From: Mesostigma viride
Lineage: Eukaryota > Streptophyta > Mesostigmatophyceae > Mesostigmatales > Mesostigmataceae
Assembly (NCBI GenBank): GCA_009746045.1
Contig: RPFO01002003.1
Location: 1 to 27,993 of the forward strand
Reading direction: 5' to 3'
DNA length: 27,993 bases
Every line of letters begins with the position of its first letter. The first letter of the stretch is position 1. A program made the position numbers and the translations under genes. The notes beneath the pieces are model-generated. The model was not told the origin of the DNA. It did no database searches and worked only from the letters and a program-made list of their open reading frames with translations. Of this stretch, positions 17,937 to 26,285 are shown piece after piece.

Positions 17937-18282
17937 TTTTGGAGCAATCGGAAACGTGGCTAGACGCGTGGGAGAGTTTGCCGGCAACGCTATCAAGAGG
18001 GTCGGCGACGGGGCGGCCATCGTGTCAGCTGTCAAGAAAGCCGGGCACGTCGCTGGCGAAGTCATCTCAAAAATTGGCGACGGGGCGCGGGCTGCCAAAC
18101 AGGCGGCGGGCATTGTCGATTCCGCGCTCGGACACATCCCATCCAACATGATCGCGAAGAGTACGCTGCTCGGGAAAGCGTACTCGGTCGCAAACACTGG
18201 TCTGAGCGCCTTGTCCAACCTCGAAAGACGGGTTGATGGAGCGAAGGTAAAAAATCCCATACTCGGCCAGCTTCTTCAGTAA
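17926..18282 (+). CDS. Small amphipathic virion protein (possible membrane-active pVI-like role)
   Basis: A 118-aa protein starting MKVNFGAIGNVARRVGEFAG; the frame is open to 17863 but that part overlaps the penton. Nearly the whole length is Gly/Ala-rich with Lys/Arg spaced to give amphipathic helices (GNAIKRVGDGAAIVSAVKKA, GEVISKIGDGARAAKQAA). Small proteins of this type near penton and MCP genes in adenoviruses and adintoviruses act on membranes or bridge the capsid. Here that role is inferred from composition and position only. The start overlaps the penton stop and the MCP ATG follows 15 nt after the stop. Confidence 0.65.
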   Translation: MKVNFGAIGNVARRVGEFAGNAIKRVGDGAAIVSAVKKAGHVAGEVISKIGDGARAAKQAAGIVDSALGHIPSNMIAKSTLLGKAYSVANTGLSALSNLERRVDGAKVKNPILGQLLQ

Positions 18283-18297
18283 AAATATCTCATTCGA

Positions 18298-19607
18298 ATG
18301 TATACACAATCTATGGCTTCGGACAATTCCTGGTACTCGCGCGCTATCCCCAAGTCCATGCAATACCTCGTGAAGGCGCTGGGTCAGCACACGACTCAAC
18401 GAGTCCATCTCAGCACCCTCTCAGCAAGCGACGGCATCAAACAAGGGTCTGTGGTCGCGGTCCGCCTCCCCACGTCCGGGTTCGTGGACTTGCACTCCTT
18501 CGCAATGTTTTTCACGGGGACCCCCACGACCACGGCGGGGTTCGCAAAGTTCCCCGCGTACACGTCCTCCATCATCAGGCGCCTCGAGGTACTGGCAGGA
18601 GGTCAGACCGTCGACAGCATCAACGACTACTCCCAGCTGTTCCATACGCTGCTCTCGGTGCACGGCGGTGTCGAGTACAATCTCGCGCAGGCTCCCGCTG
18701 GTTGGTCGAAGAATAACAACATCGTCACCGCTGATGCGGCTGGCGCTCTCACAAACAACGTGAAGGCAAACACCGCAGTGGACGGCGTCATTGACCACTT
18801 TTTGGGATTCCTGAGTGGCGAGCCTCGGATCGTGGATCTGAGTCTCTTCCCCCCATCGAGATCCGAATCACACTCATGGACGGAGGGGTGATGCTTCCTA
18901 GCGTGGCGCAAGCAGCTGCTGCTGGCGATGGCATCGTGGCCGTTCCAGCAGCGACAGGTGTTGGTTTCGAACTGAGCAACATCCACTTTAGCATCGACAC
19001 GTACAGGTTCCAAGAAGATATCGTGGGCCAGATTTTCTCGTCCAGGCTTGCCGAGGGTGGAACTCTCTCCTTCAAGTGGCGGACGTGGCAGTCCACCAAA
19101 CAGTCGCTCGGGACTCGCACTCCCTATGCCATCAAGGCGTCGCTGTCTTCCGCGTCCGCCAGCAAACTCCTGGCGATTCAGGTTGCTGCCGGCGCGGACG
19201 TGACCAACGCATCTGGCAATACGATGTTCAATCACATCGCGGATGGTATGACTTCCTACCAATACGACATCAACGGATCCAACCTGGCGCCTGGATACCG
19301 TACGAACGCAACGGAGGCGTGGATCAATCTGTTGTCCGCGTTCGGTGACCAAGGGAATGTTTTGTCCTGTGTCCGTGAGGGCATGACTCCTACCACGTGG
19401 CTAAACAACAACTTCACGATGGCGTGTCACCTTAATATGCCGTGTGCCGGTCCAGAGTACATGAGCGGCCTTGACCTTCGTGGCACGGCATCGGTGGTCA
19501 CGCTGCGAGTCGAGAAGGGAGCAACGGACTGCATTTCCTACATCTTCACGGAATGCGAATCAAAGATGGACATCGCTGCAGGCAGGCAGGCAGCCGTGTA
19601 CCTCTAA
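18298..19607 (+). pseudogene. Major capsid protein (double jelly-roll type), split by one frameshift
   Basis: Two overlapping ORFs (18298-18891 and 18876-19607) together give one protein of about 435 aa. The first holds MCP-like features: a VVAVRLPTSGFVDLHSFAMF strand block and IIRRLEVLAGGQTVDSINDY, as in PLV MCPs. The second carries the second jelly roll and ends MDIAAGRQAAVYL. The switch falls at or next to a run of six C at about 18850-18855: after the run, good coding sequence continues one base back. Either one C is missing from the assembly, the copy is mutated, or the ribosome slips (C-CCC-CCA has the form of a -1 slippery heptamer). A second in-frame Met lies at 18313. The spacer before the gene, AAAATATCT, is AT-rich. 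Only one indel in 1.3 kb favours a recently functional gene. Confidence 0.8.
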
Positions 19608-19635
19608 AAAATATATACGTGTGTAATGACAAACG

Positions 19636-19806
19636 ATGGACTACTTTCGAGACCCTAGCATCACAGCTAATCCGTTTAACAGGTTGAAGTTGATTTTTGA
19701 CATTCCTGAAATGGCAGATTCTGGTCTGTCCATGACAATGCCAGCTAGACGAGCATTGCCCCTTCTCCCCACCTTCAAGTATCCGCTACCAAACTCTAAA
19801 AAATAA
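19636..19806 (+). CDS. Hypothetical 56-aa protein after the MCP
   Basis: A short ORF starting MDYFRDPSITANPFNRLKLI, in the gap between the MCP stop and the fibre gene. It is Pro-rich near the end (ARRALPLLPTFKYPLPN). A TATATA lies about 20-25 nt upstream of the ATG. The spacing fits the tight packing of the block. No family is recognised. Confidence 0.5.
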   Translation: MDYFRDPSITANPFNRLKLIFDIPEMADSGLSMTMPARRALPLLPTFKYPLPNSKK

Positions 19807-19832
19807 TGTGACGATGATATTATATTAGCTCC

Positions 19833-21511
19833 ATGTCGTTTGATTATGGTATTTGTCCTGCTTTGATTCGCAAGAAGCGCAAACCGGCAAGGACAGCGCC
19901 GTCAATCACGTTAACAACTACACACGGACTGTATCCTAGCGCGGTACCGATTACAATGACAGCAGCATTCAGCGAAACAGTCACCGGGTTCACCTTGGGT
20001 GATATCGTTGTCATAAATGGTACTGCATCTGGTTTAACGGGTAGCGGCGCCTCTTACACATTCTCTGTGACTCCAGCTGTAGCTTATTCACTGACAACAG
20101 TCACTGTTGGAGGGAACGCAGCAAGCAGCGTGCTAGGAACCGGCAACACCGCAGCAACTCCGTTAGTCTTCACGTATTCGCCACCTCCAACGGTAACCCT
20201 CGCGACGACCGCGGGCTTGACGCCATCCTCATCACCCGTGGACGTGACAGCCACGTTCAGCAGGTCGGTGACGGGGTTCGCGTTGGGCGACATCACCGTG
20301 ACCAACGGGACCGCCGCCAACCTGACCGGAAGTGGGGCGTCGTACGCCTTCCAAGTGACGCCAACCATCGCCAATTCTTCACGAACGTCAGCGTTGGCGC
20401 GGGCGCTGTTGTGGACGCATCGACAGGGAACGCCAACGCGGCATCTAACACACTGTCGTTCACGTACTCGGCAAATCCGTCGGTGACTCTTGCGTCCGGA
20501 ACTCCGACGGGTGCTGTTTATCCGATCACGGCCACTTTTAGCACATCGGTCACTGGGTTCACGTTGGGCGACATCGCCGTGACCAACGGAACCGTGTCCA
20601 ACTTGCTGGGAAGCGGTGCCACGTACACATTCGATGTGACCACTACCATGTCGGACTTCACGACGACGGTAAGCGTGGGCGCGGGCGCCGTGACGGGCGC
20701 AACGTCAGGGCTTGGAAATGCATCATCCAACACGCTGTCATTCACGTACTATTACAACCCGGCAACAGACCCCGCTGTTCGCGTGGTACGATCCGTCCGA
20801 CAGCGCCACGGTGTTCAGCGACACGTCGGGCACAACCCAGCAAAACACGGCAGGAGGGAACGTGATGCGCGTGAACGACAAGGGCCGAACGGGTACCACG
20901 TGACGCAGGCAACTTCCGCCAAGTGCCCGACACTGGATACGGCGGAGCTGAACTCGAAACGGTCCCTCCGTTTATTAACTCGCGGTCTGGCTTGTTGGAG
21001 TCCGTGAACAATTTCTGGAACGCGGTCGGGGTAAGTGCGAGTGTTTATAGTCGCCAAACAGCTAACGACTGCAACGTATCCAGAAATAGGGGTTTACGGG
21101 TATTAGAGGTTATATGCTTGGATCGTCGAACGGCAATTGTTATCTCATGTCTTATCAGTCAGAGGTACAGACCGTTCTCCTATTCGCTCCCGGTTCTGTA
21201 TACGAAACCGTGAGCACCAGGGCTCAGTTCTTTGACAACAAGGCACACGTCCTGGCGCTTTCATGCAACAGCAGTACAAACGCCTTTTCACCCGCTTCGA
21301 CGGACGAGCTGGTTATGACAGAATGGGATCGGACCCTACAACTGGTTCAGGAAATCTCGCTATTGGAGGAGACATCCAACGCGAGTCGTGCTTTGACGGG
21401 TGGATTGGCGAGATCCTTATCTACAACACCGCCAAGACGTCAGCGGAACTTGAACGGATCCGCGGGTATCTTGTTGCCAAGTGGGGCACTCCCGCCGCCA
21501 TCCCAGCGTAG
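19833..21511 (+). pseudogene. Fibre/attachment-like protein: Ig-like repeats plus LamG-like C-terminus, many frameshifts
   Basis: It starts MSFDYGICPALIRKKRK. Three Ig-like repeats of about 85-90 aa follow, each with FS-x-(S/T)VTGF-x-LGDI-x-V-x-NGT, then L-x-GSG-x-x-Y-x-F-x-V and a closing FTYS (bacterial Ig-like adhesin style). Downstream, LFAWYDPSDSATVFSD opens a second module, and the C-terminus FDGWIGEILIYNTAKTSAEL then GYLVAKWG is the classic end of a concanavalin A-like/LamG lectin domain. The reading frame changes at least six times (near 20385, 20770, 20900, 20955, 21040-21110 and 21285), so no single ORF covers it. Intact, it would be about 555 aa. A virion fibre that binds host glycans is the likely role (inference). 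The dense frameshifts contrast with intact neighbours. Confidence 0.7.
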
Positions 21512-21544
21512 AAACTATTATCTCTTCCAATTTGTAATAAAGCA

Positions 21545-22009
21545 ATGGAATACCCAACTTATTATCAAATAGTGCTAGATTCCAAGGCCTCTGAAAACGT
21601 GATTGACTCCACCACCGGGTTACGTCAATTTAGAATCAAACCAGACCCGAGGGCGCCCATCATTGACAGTACATGGCGCGGTGGTGTGCATTATGCCTAC
21701 GTTGACGCAGTGCCTGTTGATGAGGACCGTGCTATTGTCGGGCTTGTTTCCCCGAGTTTCTCCGGTGGTGAGCATAACCAACAGGATTGCATTGTTTTAT
21801 GCAACGAGACTGTCATGGGTGGAACAGACGGGGACATCCTTTCTTACGCCATGATCAACGAACACGCATTTTTTAACCTAAAGAACCCACACCTGTTCAG
21901 AAACGGAGGACATATTACGGTAGGAGCGTCGTACATTGACAGACTTGACGGAAACGAGACTCAATTCCCCCGTGCAGACGGGTGGTTTTGTATGCATCCT
22001 ACGTTTTGA
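21545..22009 (+). CDS. Hypothetical 154-aa protein of the virion block
   Basis: An intact ORF starting MEYPTYYQIVLDSKASENVI. It is a soluble, beta-rich sequence with several aromatic clusters (STWRGGVHYAYVDAVPV, ADGWFCMHPTF) and no membrane segment. It follows the fibre gene by 33 nt, with an AT-rich ACTATTAT in the spacer. It is probably a virion or late protein because of its place; no family is recognised. Confidence 0.65.
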   Translation: MEYPTYYQIVLDSKASENVIDSTTGLRQFRIKPDPRAPIIDSTWRGGVHYAYVDAVPVDEDRAIVGLVSPSFSGGEHNQQDCIVLCNETVMGGTDGDILSYAMINEHAFFNLKNPHLFRNGGHITVGASYIDRLDGNETQFPRADGWFCMHPTF

Positions 22010-22041
22010 AAAGATTCGCGGGTTCAACAAGTGCAATTGTC

Positions 22042-22243
22042 ATGGCAAGTAATTTCTACGAATATATATGGGTGGTTGCTTCGGAAAATTTACCTCGTGG
22101 ATACCTTAGAAACCTCGTTCAGGCGATTGACAAGTGACCCAGTTGATTACTCGCACGCTTACGAGTCTTTTTACCTAAATTCACGTCCCAGAACTCGCCA
22201 CGTGGTAGAGGCCACCTTAGACTTGCATCGCTCCGAAATTTAG
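22042..22243 (+). pseudogene. Possible small gene with a frameshift
   Basis: An ATG at 22042 opens MASNFYEYIWVVASENLPRG and continues for 31 codons. Beyond about 22120 a different frame looks protein-like (DPVDYSHAYESFYLNSRP) and stops at 22243. One indel would connect them into about 66 aa. The support is only the plausible composition on both sides and the gap of nearly 400 bp that would otherwise be empty. Confidence 0.25.
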
Positions 22244-22392
22244 CCAAGTTCGACACTTGTACAAGTCCAGCCACCTTCGCGTCCTGTCCAGGCCGTGCCA
22301 GCAGACGTAACGGACCTTGGCACATTGTGCACAAATAGGCAAAATCACGTGCAAGTCACGCATCTCACGTTGCAAGCTCTCTGCCGGTAGCC

Positions 22393-22964
22393 ATGGCTTC
22401 CCGAAACGCAGGGCCTTGCGAGAAGGCGTTGGCAATGCTTGGAAAAATCCTCGATGGTCTCGAGGACGGCCAGACAAAGATATCTGACCAGCTCGCACAC
22501 CTGACGCACAAGGTCTCCCTTCTTTCCGGAAACGAAGGTGCTGTTGGAGGCACCGGACCTACCTGCGAGGTCTTCAAGATTCACGACGCCGGATATGACG
22601 ATGTCGACCGCAAGACGCCAAAAATTTGCGTCGAGTGGGTCTACGAGAAGAATGCGGCAAAGCCGAGGAAGGTCGAGGACCGCTGCGAGTGGATTCGCCT
22701 CGACCAAGCCGACGGGTGCGTTAAGATGGTTGACGATTTCCTCAATGGCTTCTCCAAGTCCAAGCGCCAGCCAGGCATTTCCCCCATTGCGCTCTACAGG
22801 CATGGGAGGAGGCAAAGAAGGGTTTCGAGGACGCAAAGACCGCCACTTCCAATGGCAGGAAGAGGAGCCGCGAGGGAGCGTCAAGCTCCCACGGCCATGG
22901 CGACAAGAAGAACTCCGCCTCGTACGTGAAGAGCCTGACTGGACACTCCAAGGACAAGGAGTAG
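22393..22964 (+). pseudogene. Hypothetical protein of about 190 aa with a frameshift near its C-terminus
   Basis: It starts MASRNAGPCEKALAMLGKIL with a helical N-terminus (LDGLEDGQTKISDQLAHLTHKVS). A central domain (CEVFKIHDAGYDDVDRKTPK, WVYEKNAAKPRKVEDRCEWI) follows. Near 22790 the good reading passes to another frame that encodes AWEEAKKGFEDAKTATSNGR, a Lys/Arg/Ser-rich tail with HGHGDKK, and ends SLTGHSKDKE at 22964. In the original frame the end (to 22929) is Arg/Pro-rich noise. It is the last gene before the right TIR. No family is recognised; the basic, Ser-rich tail would suit nucleic-acid binding. Confidence 0.5.
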
Positions 22965-23212
22965 AGTGTCGTCTTGTTGACGACGGCAACGAGCTTGCCA
23001 TTTCGCTCTTGTCGAGCTGATAACGAATGTAAACGTGTTATATTTTTTAATGAATTCGTTTATGCAGTATAAAACGCGTCAATGTATGCTGAAAACAATT
23101 TTCATTTCGTCTCGAATTGCAGTTCTAACTATGGGTTAAACCTCTCATGCATCGACGCAGGTTGTCTGGGATTCTTGCATAGGTCGTCTGAGTTTCCAGG
23201 GTAATATACCCT
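22965..23212 (+). other. Gene-free spacer before the right TIR, with a TATA box
   Basis: An AT-rich spacer with a good TATAAAA at 23068-23074. A 40-codon ORF begins at 23082, only 8 nt beyond the box, too close for a normal leader, so I do not call it a gene. A transcript from this box would run into the right TIR. The left side has no equivalent: only about 65 bp separate the helicase stop from the left TIR. Confidence 0.35.
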
Positions 23213-24275
23213 AACACTCTGCACACCCCGCCGCGCGGCCCTCGCCGGGTCCGCCAACTCCCACGCACTGCTCGACCCTCCAGCACCTTACTAAATTTAC
23301 TAAGCTAACTACAGGTTTTGGGTTTTGTCTGCGGGAAATTATGCAAGCCTGTGCATGCACTCTCACTCACATCGAATAAAACCTCCATTTCCAACTGAAA
23401 ATATCAATTTAGTAGTAAATATAGTTTCCCACGAGAAAACACAGCAAGCCCTCACAACCGAGGCCCACCACCACCTGGCAGTCCGCCACTGCTTGGCAGT
23501 CCGCGCCCCTCCGCTGCACCCCCGCTGGCCGGCCCCCATGGCCTTTTCCGTGGGAGATGGATTTATTGGTCATTTTGCCGTGGGAAACTACGTTTTCATG
23601 ACCATTTGTCGTGGGAGACTATATTTACTAAGTTTTTTGGGGGTTCTTTTTTTGGGAAATTCAGGTGTTTTTTGGTGGTGCACACCTGAATTAATTTCCT
23701 AGGAATAAAACCCAAAACCCATAGTAAACTTAGTAAACATAGTCTCCCACGGGAAATGACTTAGTCCCATATCCCACACGCCTCACCCTCTTATGGCATG
23801 GTGGGACTGGATGTCACACCTTGACCTCATGGCAGGTGGCTTGAATTTCCTAGAAAAAAAACCCAAAACCCATAGTAAACTTAGTAAATTTAGTCACCCT
23901 GGGATGCCAGCATAAGAGTCTACCACCATGGTCACTATAAGGTCACTATAGCTACCCTGTACCACACAGCACCTGTAGCACCTTGACCTCATGGCAGCTG
24001 GCTTGAATTTCCTAGAAAAAAAACCAAAAACCCATAGTAAACTTAGTAAATTTAGTCACCCTGGGATGCCAGCATAAGAGTCTACCACCATGGTCACTAT
24101 AAGGTCACTATAGCTACCCTGTACCACACAGCACCTGTAGCACCTTGACCTCATGGCAGCTGGCTTGAATTTCCTAGAAAAAAAACCAAAAACCCATAGT
24201 AAACTTAGTAAATTTAGTCACAGTGGGAGGGTGATAGCCAGGGTGGGGGGATGCCGTGGGTGTCTGGAGACGGTG

Positions 24276-24358
24276 TTAGGGTTTAGGGTTTAGGGTTTAG
24301 GGTTTAGGGTTTAGGGTTTAGGGTTTAGGGTTTAGGGTTTAGGGTTTAGGGTTTAGGG
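24276..24358 (+). repeat. Telomere-type array TTAGGG plus (TTTAGGG)11 inside the right TIR
   Basis: Counterpart of 5776-5830, including the shared six-base partial unit at the inner end, but with eleven full units rather than seven. The G-rich strand runs toward the outer end of the element, as at the right end of a chromosome. Confidence 0.95.
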
Positions 24359-24483
24359 TGATACCCCACCCCAGGCCGCGGTCACTATAGGGTCACTATA
24401 GGGGTGGCAGATGCCAGCATAAGGCTGGTGCCATTCTGTGAGCCGCGATGACGGAATGATGACGGAATGATGATGGAAGCTAC

Positions 24484-24520
24484 TTAATTAATTAATTAAT
24501 TAATTAATTAATTAATTAAT
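24484..24520. repeat. TTAA tract at the right edge of the element
   Basis: This TTAA tandem run mirrors the left edge. The sequence immediately outside (AATAGCAGTC) shares nothing obvious with the left flank, so any target duplication would have to be hidden within the TTAA run. Confidence 0.85.
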
Positions 24521-24836
24521 AATAGCAGTCGAAGCAAGAGAGAGGGAGTGAATTAAATTAAATTAACCCATAGTCCGCTGACCCATTTTTGGCACTTTCA
24601 TACCCCTGAAAATGAAAAAAATCATAACTCACAGGCCACAACTCCAAATACCCCCAACCAAGATGCTAGGACATCTCTGGCACGAGCCACGAGCCACGAG
24701 CGGACATGGCTGACGGCGGAGCTCAGAACTTTTGCGTCTGAGCCCCAAATTCAGTCAGGCTACTTGCATCAGATGCGTCTTTTCAAGACGCATCTGCTAG
24801 TATAATCGGTTACGGCTGTAACGCAGTATTTTGCAA
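24521..24836. other. Spacer between element and LINE ORF1-like gene, with a perfect hairpin
   Basis: No gene is seen. At 24770-24796 a perfect 12-bp stem, CAGATGCGTCTT, with a TTC loop lies about 40 nt before the downstream ATG. GAGCCAC short tandem copies occur near 24685-24700. Confidence 0.5.
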
Positions 24837-26285
24837 ATGCCACCAAAACGCAGCCTTGACAAACATTTTGAGCTGTCGTCGGCATTCCCGTCGACAGCAG
24901 CACGTGCGACATCAACTCCTGCGGACGCCAACCTTTTTGCGCTGATCGAAGCTCTCCCCCCCGGTCTGCCTCCCTCGACGCAGTGCTCTACGCCAAATTC
25001 GTCGCCCATTCCCAAGAAAACCCGAACTTCCCATACCAAATGGGACGTCCGCCGCTTCGGCGCCGGCCAGCGGGATTTTTGCATCTTGGAAATCTTTACG
25101 CTCACGAAGGAACAATGTGACGATGTTATCAAGTTCCTGGCCCGCCATGACGAACTTTTCCTGCCTACCCCTGGCGACAAGGTCACCAAGCCCGCCTGGG
25201 AATGGCTGCTTCAAGAACCGGAGGCGTACTTGAAGGCAGTCATCATGTGCAGCTACCTGCGCTGCGACGCCCACGACATCACCCAGATTGGCTACGCTGG
25301 CCTCAGGAGCCTCCTGCATGAGCGCAGACGGGCAGCCACAGCAGCTGCAGCATCCCCGCAGAGCAGCACCTCCCCCAGCACGGACTCCATCCGAGCTGCA
25401 GTGGCGGAGCAGCTGGCGCCGATGGCTGAGCAGCTCGCCGCCCTGAACGCGCCTGACGGCCCACTCAACACTCTCTCGGCCAAGGTCAACAACATTGAAG
25501 CCAGAGTCGCCCTTAAGCTCCAGCCTCAGTTTACTGCTACGCAAGAGCACATTGCCACCAAAGTTTCCGAGGCCACAGCCACTGTGACCACCCGCCTTAA
25601 CCAGGTGGAAGGCCGAGTCGGCCAAGGCACCGTGAAACTTGAGGCAGTTGCCGCCAAGGTAGACGCCCTGGCCACGCAGGTCCCCGAGATCGCCGAGCGA
25701 ACGGCCACCATCGCCGCCCAACCTGCTGGTAGGGCTAGTGATGACCCCTCGACTCGCGCCTCCTGGGCGGACCTGCTCAAGAGCCAGGCATCCTCTACCA
25801 CGACCGCCATCACCACCAAGCTCCAGGAGCTGGAAGACACGCGCCGCGAGGCCGCTGACCGCGACCGTCGCCGCTGCCGGGTCATCCTCAGGCGCTTCGA
25901 CATGCTGCCGGAGGAGACCCCAGACTCTCTTCTCGACGAGCTGAAGAAACAGCTCTTGGCGCGCATGCAGCTGCCAGGTGCGATACTGCAGGGCGCCTAC
26001 CGCCTGCCCCATCCACGGGCCAAGGCTGGGCCCCCTCCAGTGGTCCTCACCTTCAGCGACATCACAGCCCGAGTTCGGTTCCTCTCTCGCCGCAAGAAGC
26101 TGGTGGACACCTCCTGGTCGCTTGACGACGACCTGACGCCAGCCCAGCAGCAGCAACGCCGCGATCAGTGGCCCGACTACATCCGCCACAAGACCAACCC
26201 CGAGAAGCCCCAAGTGTACTGGCGGGGCGGGGACCTCTACGTCAACAAGAAACTGTGGAAGCCCCCCCGGGCTTCCCCGGGATAG
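24837..26285 (+). CDS. LINE (L1-like) ORF1-type protein
   Basis: A 482-aa intact ORF starting MPPKRSLDKHFELSS. Residues about 65-160 form an N-terminal folded domain, about 183-340 a long Ala/Thr/Val-rich coiled-coil-like stretch, and about 345-420 an RRM-like domain (RRCRVILRRFDMLPEETPDS, PPPVVLTFSDITARVRFLSR). The end (LTPAQQQQRRDQW, then VYWRGGDLYVNKKLW) resembles the C-terminal domain of L1-type ORF1 proteins, which bind RNA as trimers. It is GC-rich with a strong third-position C/G bias, unlike the viral genes. No ORF2 (endonuclease/reverse transcriptase) follows within the next 1.7 kb, so the retroelement would be incomplete, or this is a domesticated or unrelated coiled-coil gene. It lies outside the viral TIR by about 300 bp. 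Confidence 0.6.
   Translation: MPPKRSLDKHFELSSAFPSTAARATSTPADANLFALIEALPPGLPPSTQCSTPNSSPIPKKTRTSHTKWDVRRFGAGQRDFCILEIFTLTKEQCDDVIKFLARHDELFLPTPGDKVTKPAWEWLLQEPEAYLKAVIMCSYLRCDAHDITQIGYAGLRSLLHERRRAATAAAASPQSSTSPSTDSIRAAVAEQLAPMAEQLAALNAPDGPLNTLSAKVNNIEARVALKLQPQFTATQEHIATKVSEATATVTTRLNQVEGRVGQGTVKLEAVAAKVDALATQVPEIAERTATIAAQPAGRASDDPSTRASWADLLKSQASSTTTAITTKLQELEDTRREAADRDRRRCRVILRRFDMLPEETPDSLLDELKKQLLARMQLPGAILQGAYRLPHPRAKAGPPPVVLTFSDITARVRFLSRRKKLVDTSWSLDDDLTPAQQQQRRDQWPDYIRHKTNPEKPQVYWRGGDLYVNKKLWKPPRASPG

Larger units (their letters stand above)
5623..24520. mobile_element. Integrated polinton-like virus (PLV-like) element with terminal inverted repeats
   Basis: The element is bounded by inverted repeats (about 5623-6947 and 23213-24520) whose outer ends are TTAA tracts. 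Between them lie a primase-SF3 helicase, tyrosine recombinase, A32-like packaging ATPase, penton-like minor capsid protein and major capsid protein. They form a minus-strand replication/packaging block and a plus-strand virion block that diverge at 12972-12995. This set, the length of about 18.9 kb and the TIRs are typical of PLVs and relatives. Integration by the encoded tyrosine recombinase is an inference. No target-site duplication can be defined because both edges are TTAA repeats. No family-B polymerase, retrovirus-like integrase or adenain-like protease is visible. Several genes carry frameshifts, so the copy may be inactive or the assembly may contain indels. Confidence 0.88.
23213..24520 (-). 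repeat. Right terminal inverted repeat of the PLV-like element
   Basis: This is the reverse-complement partner of 5623-6947. It contains the same telomere array (as TTTAGGG, eleven full units), the same CTAGGAAATT modules and the same ACGGGAAA-type motifs, and ends in a TTAA tract at 24484-24520. Around 23950-24200 it carries two near-identical copies of a module of about 160 bp; this arrangement is not the same in the left arm. The arms have clearly diverged by indels, so they are not freshly duplicated. Confidence 0.9.

Noticed and set aside
22345-23001. Minus-strand ORF of 218 aa
   Set aside because: Antisense to the last plus-strand gene; Ser/Arg-rich without domain signal, and the plus strand has the better-formed protein.
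23082-23204. 40-codon ORF after the TATAAAA box
   Set aside because: The ATG is only 8 nt beyond the box and the product has no recognisable feature.
24912-26213. Minus-strand ORF of 433 aa
   Set aside because: Antisense to the LINE ORF1-like gene; long because of high GC3. Gly/Val/Leu-rich with no domain.
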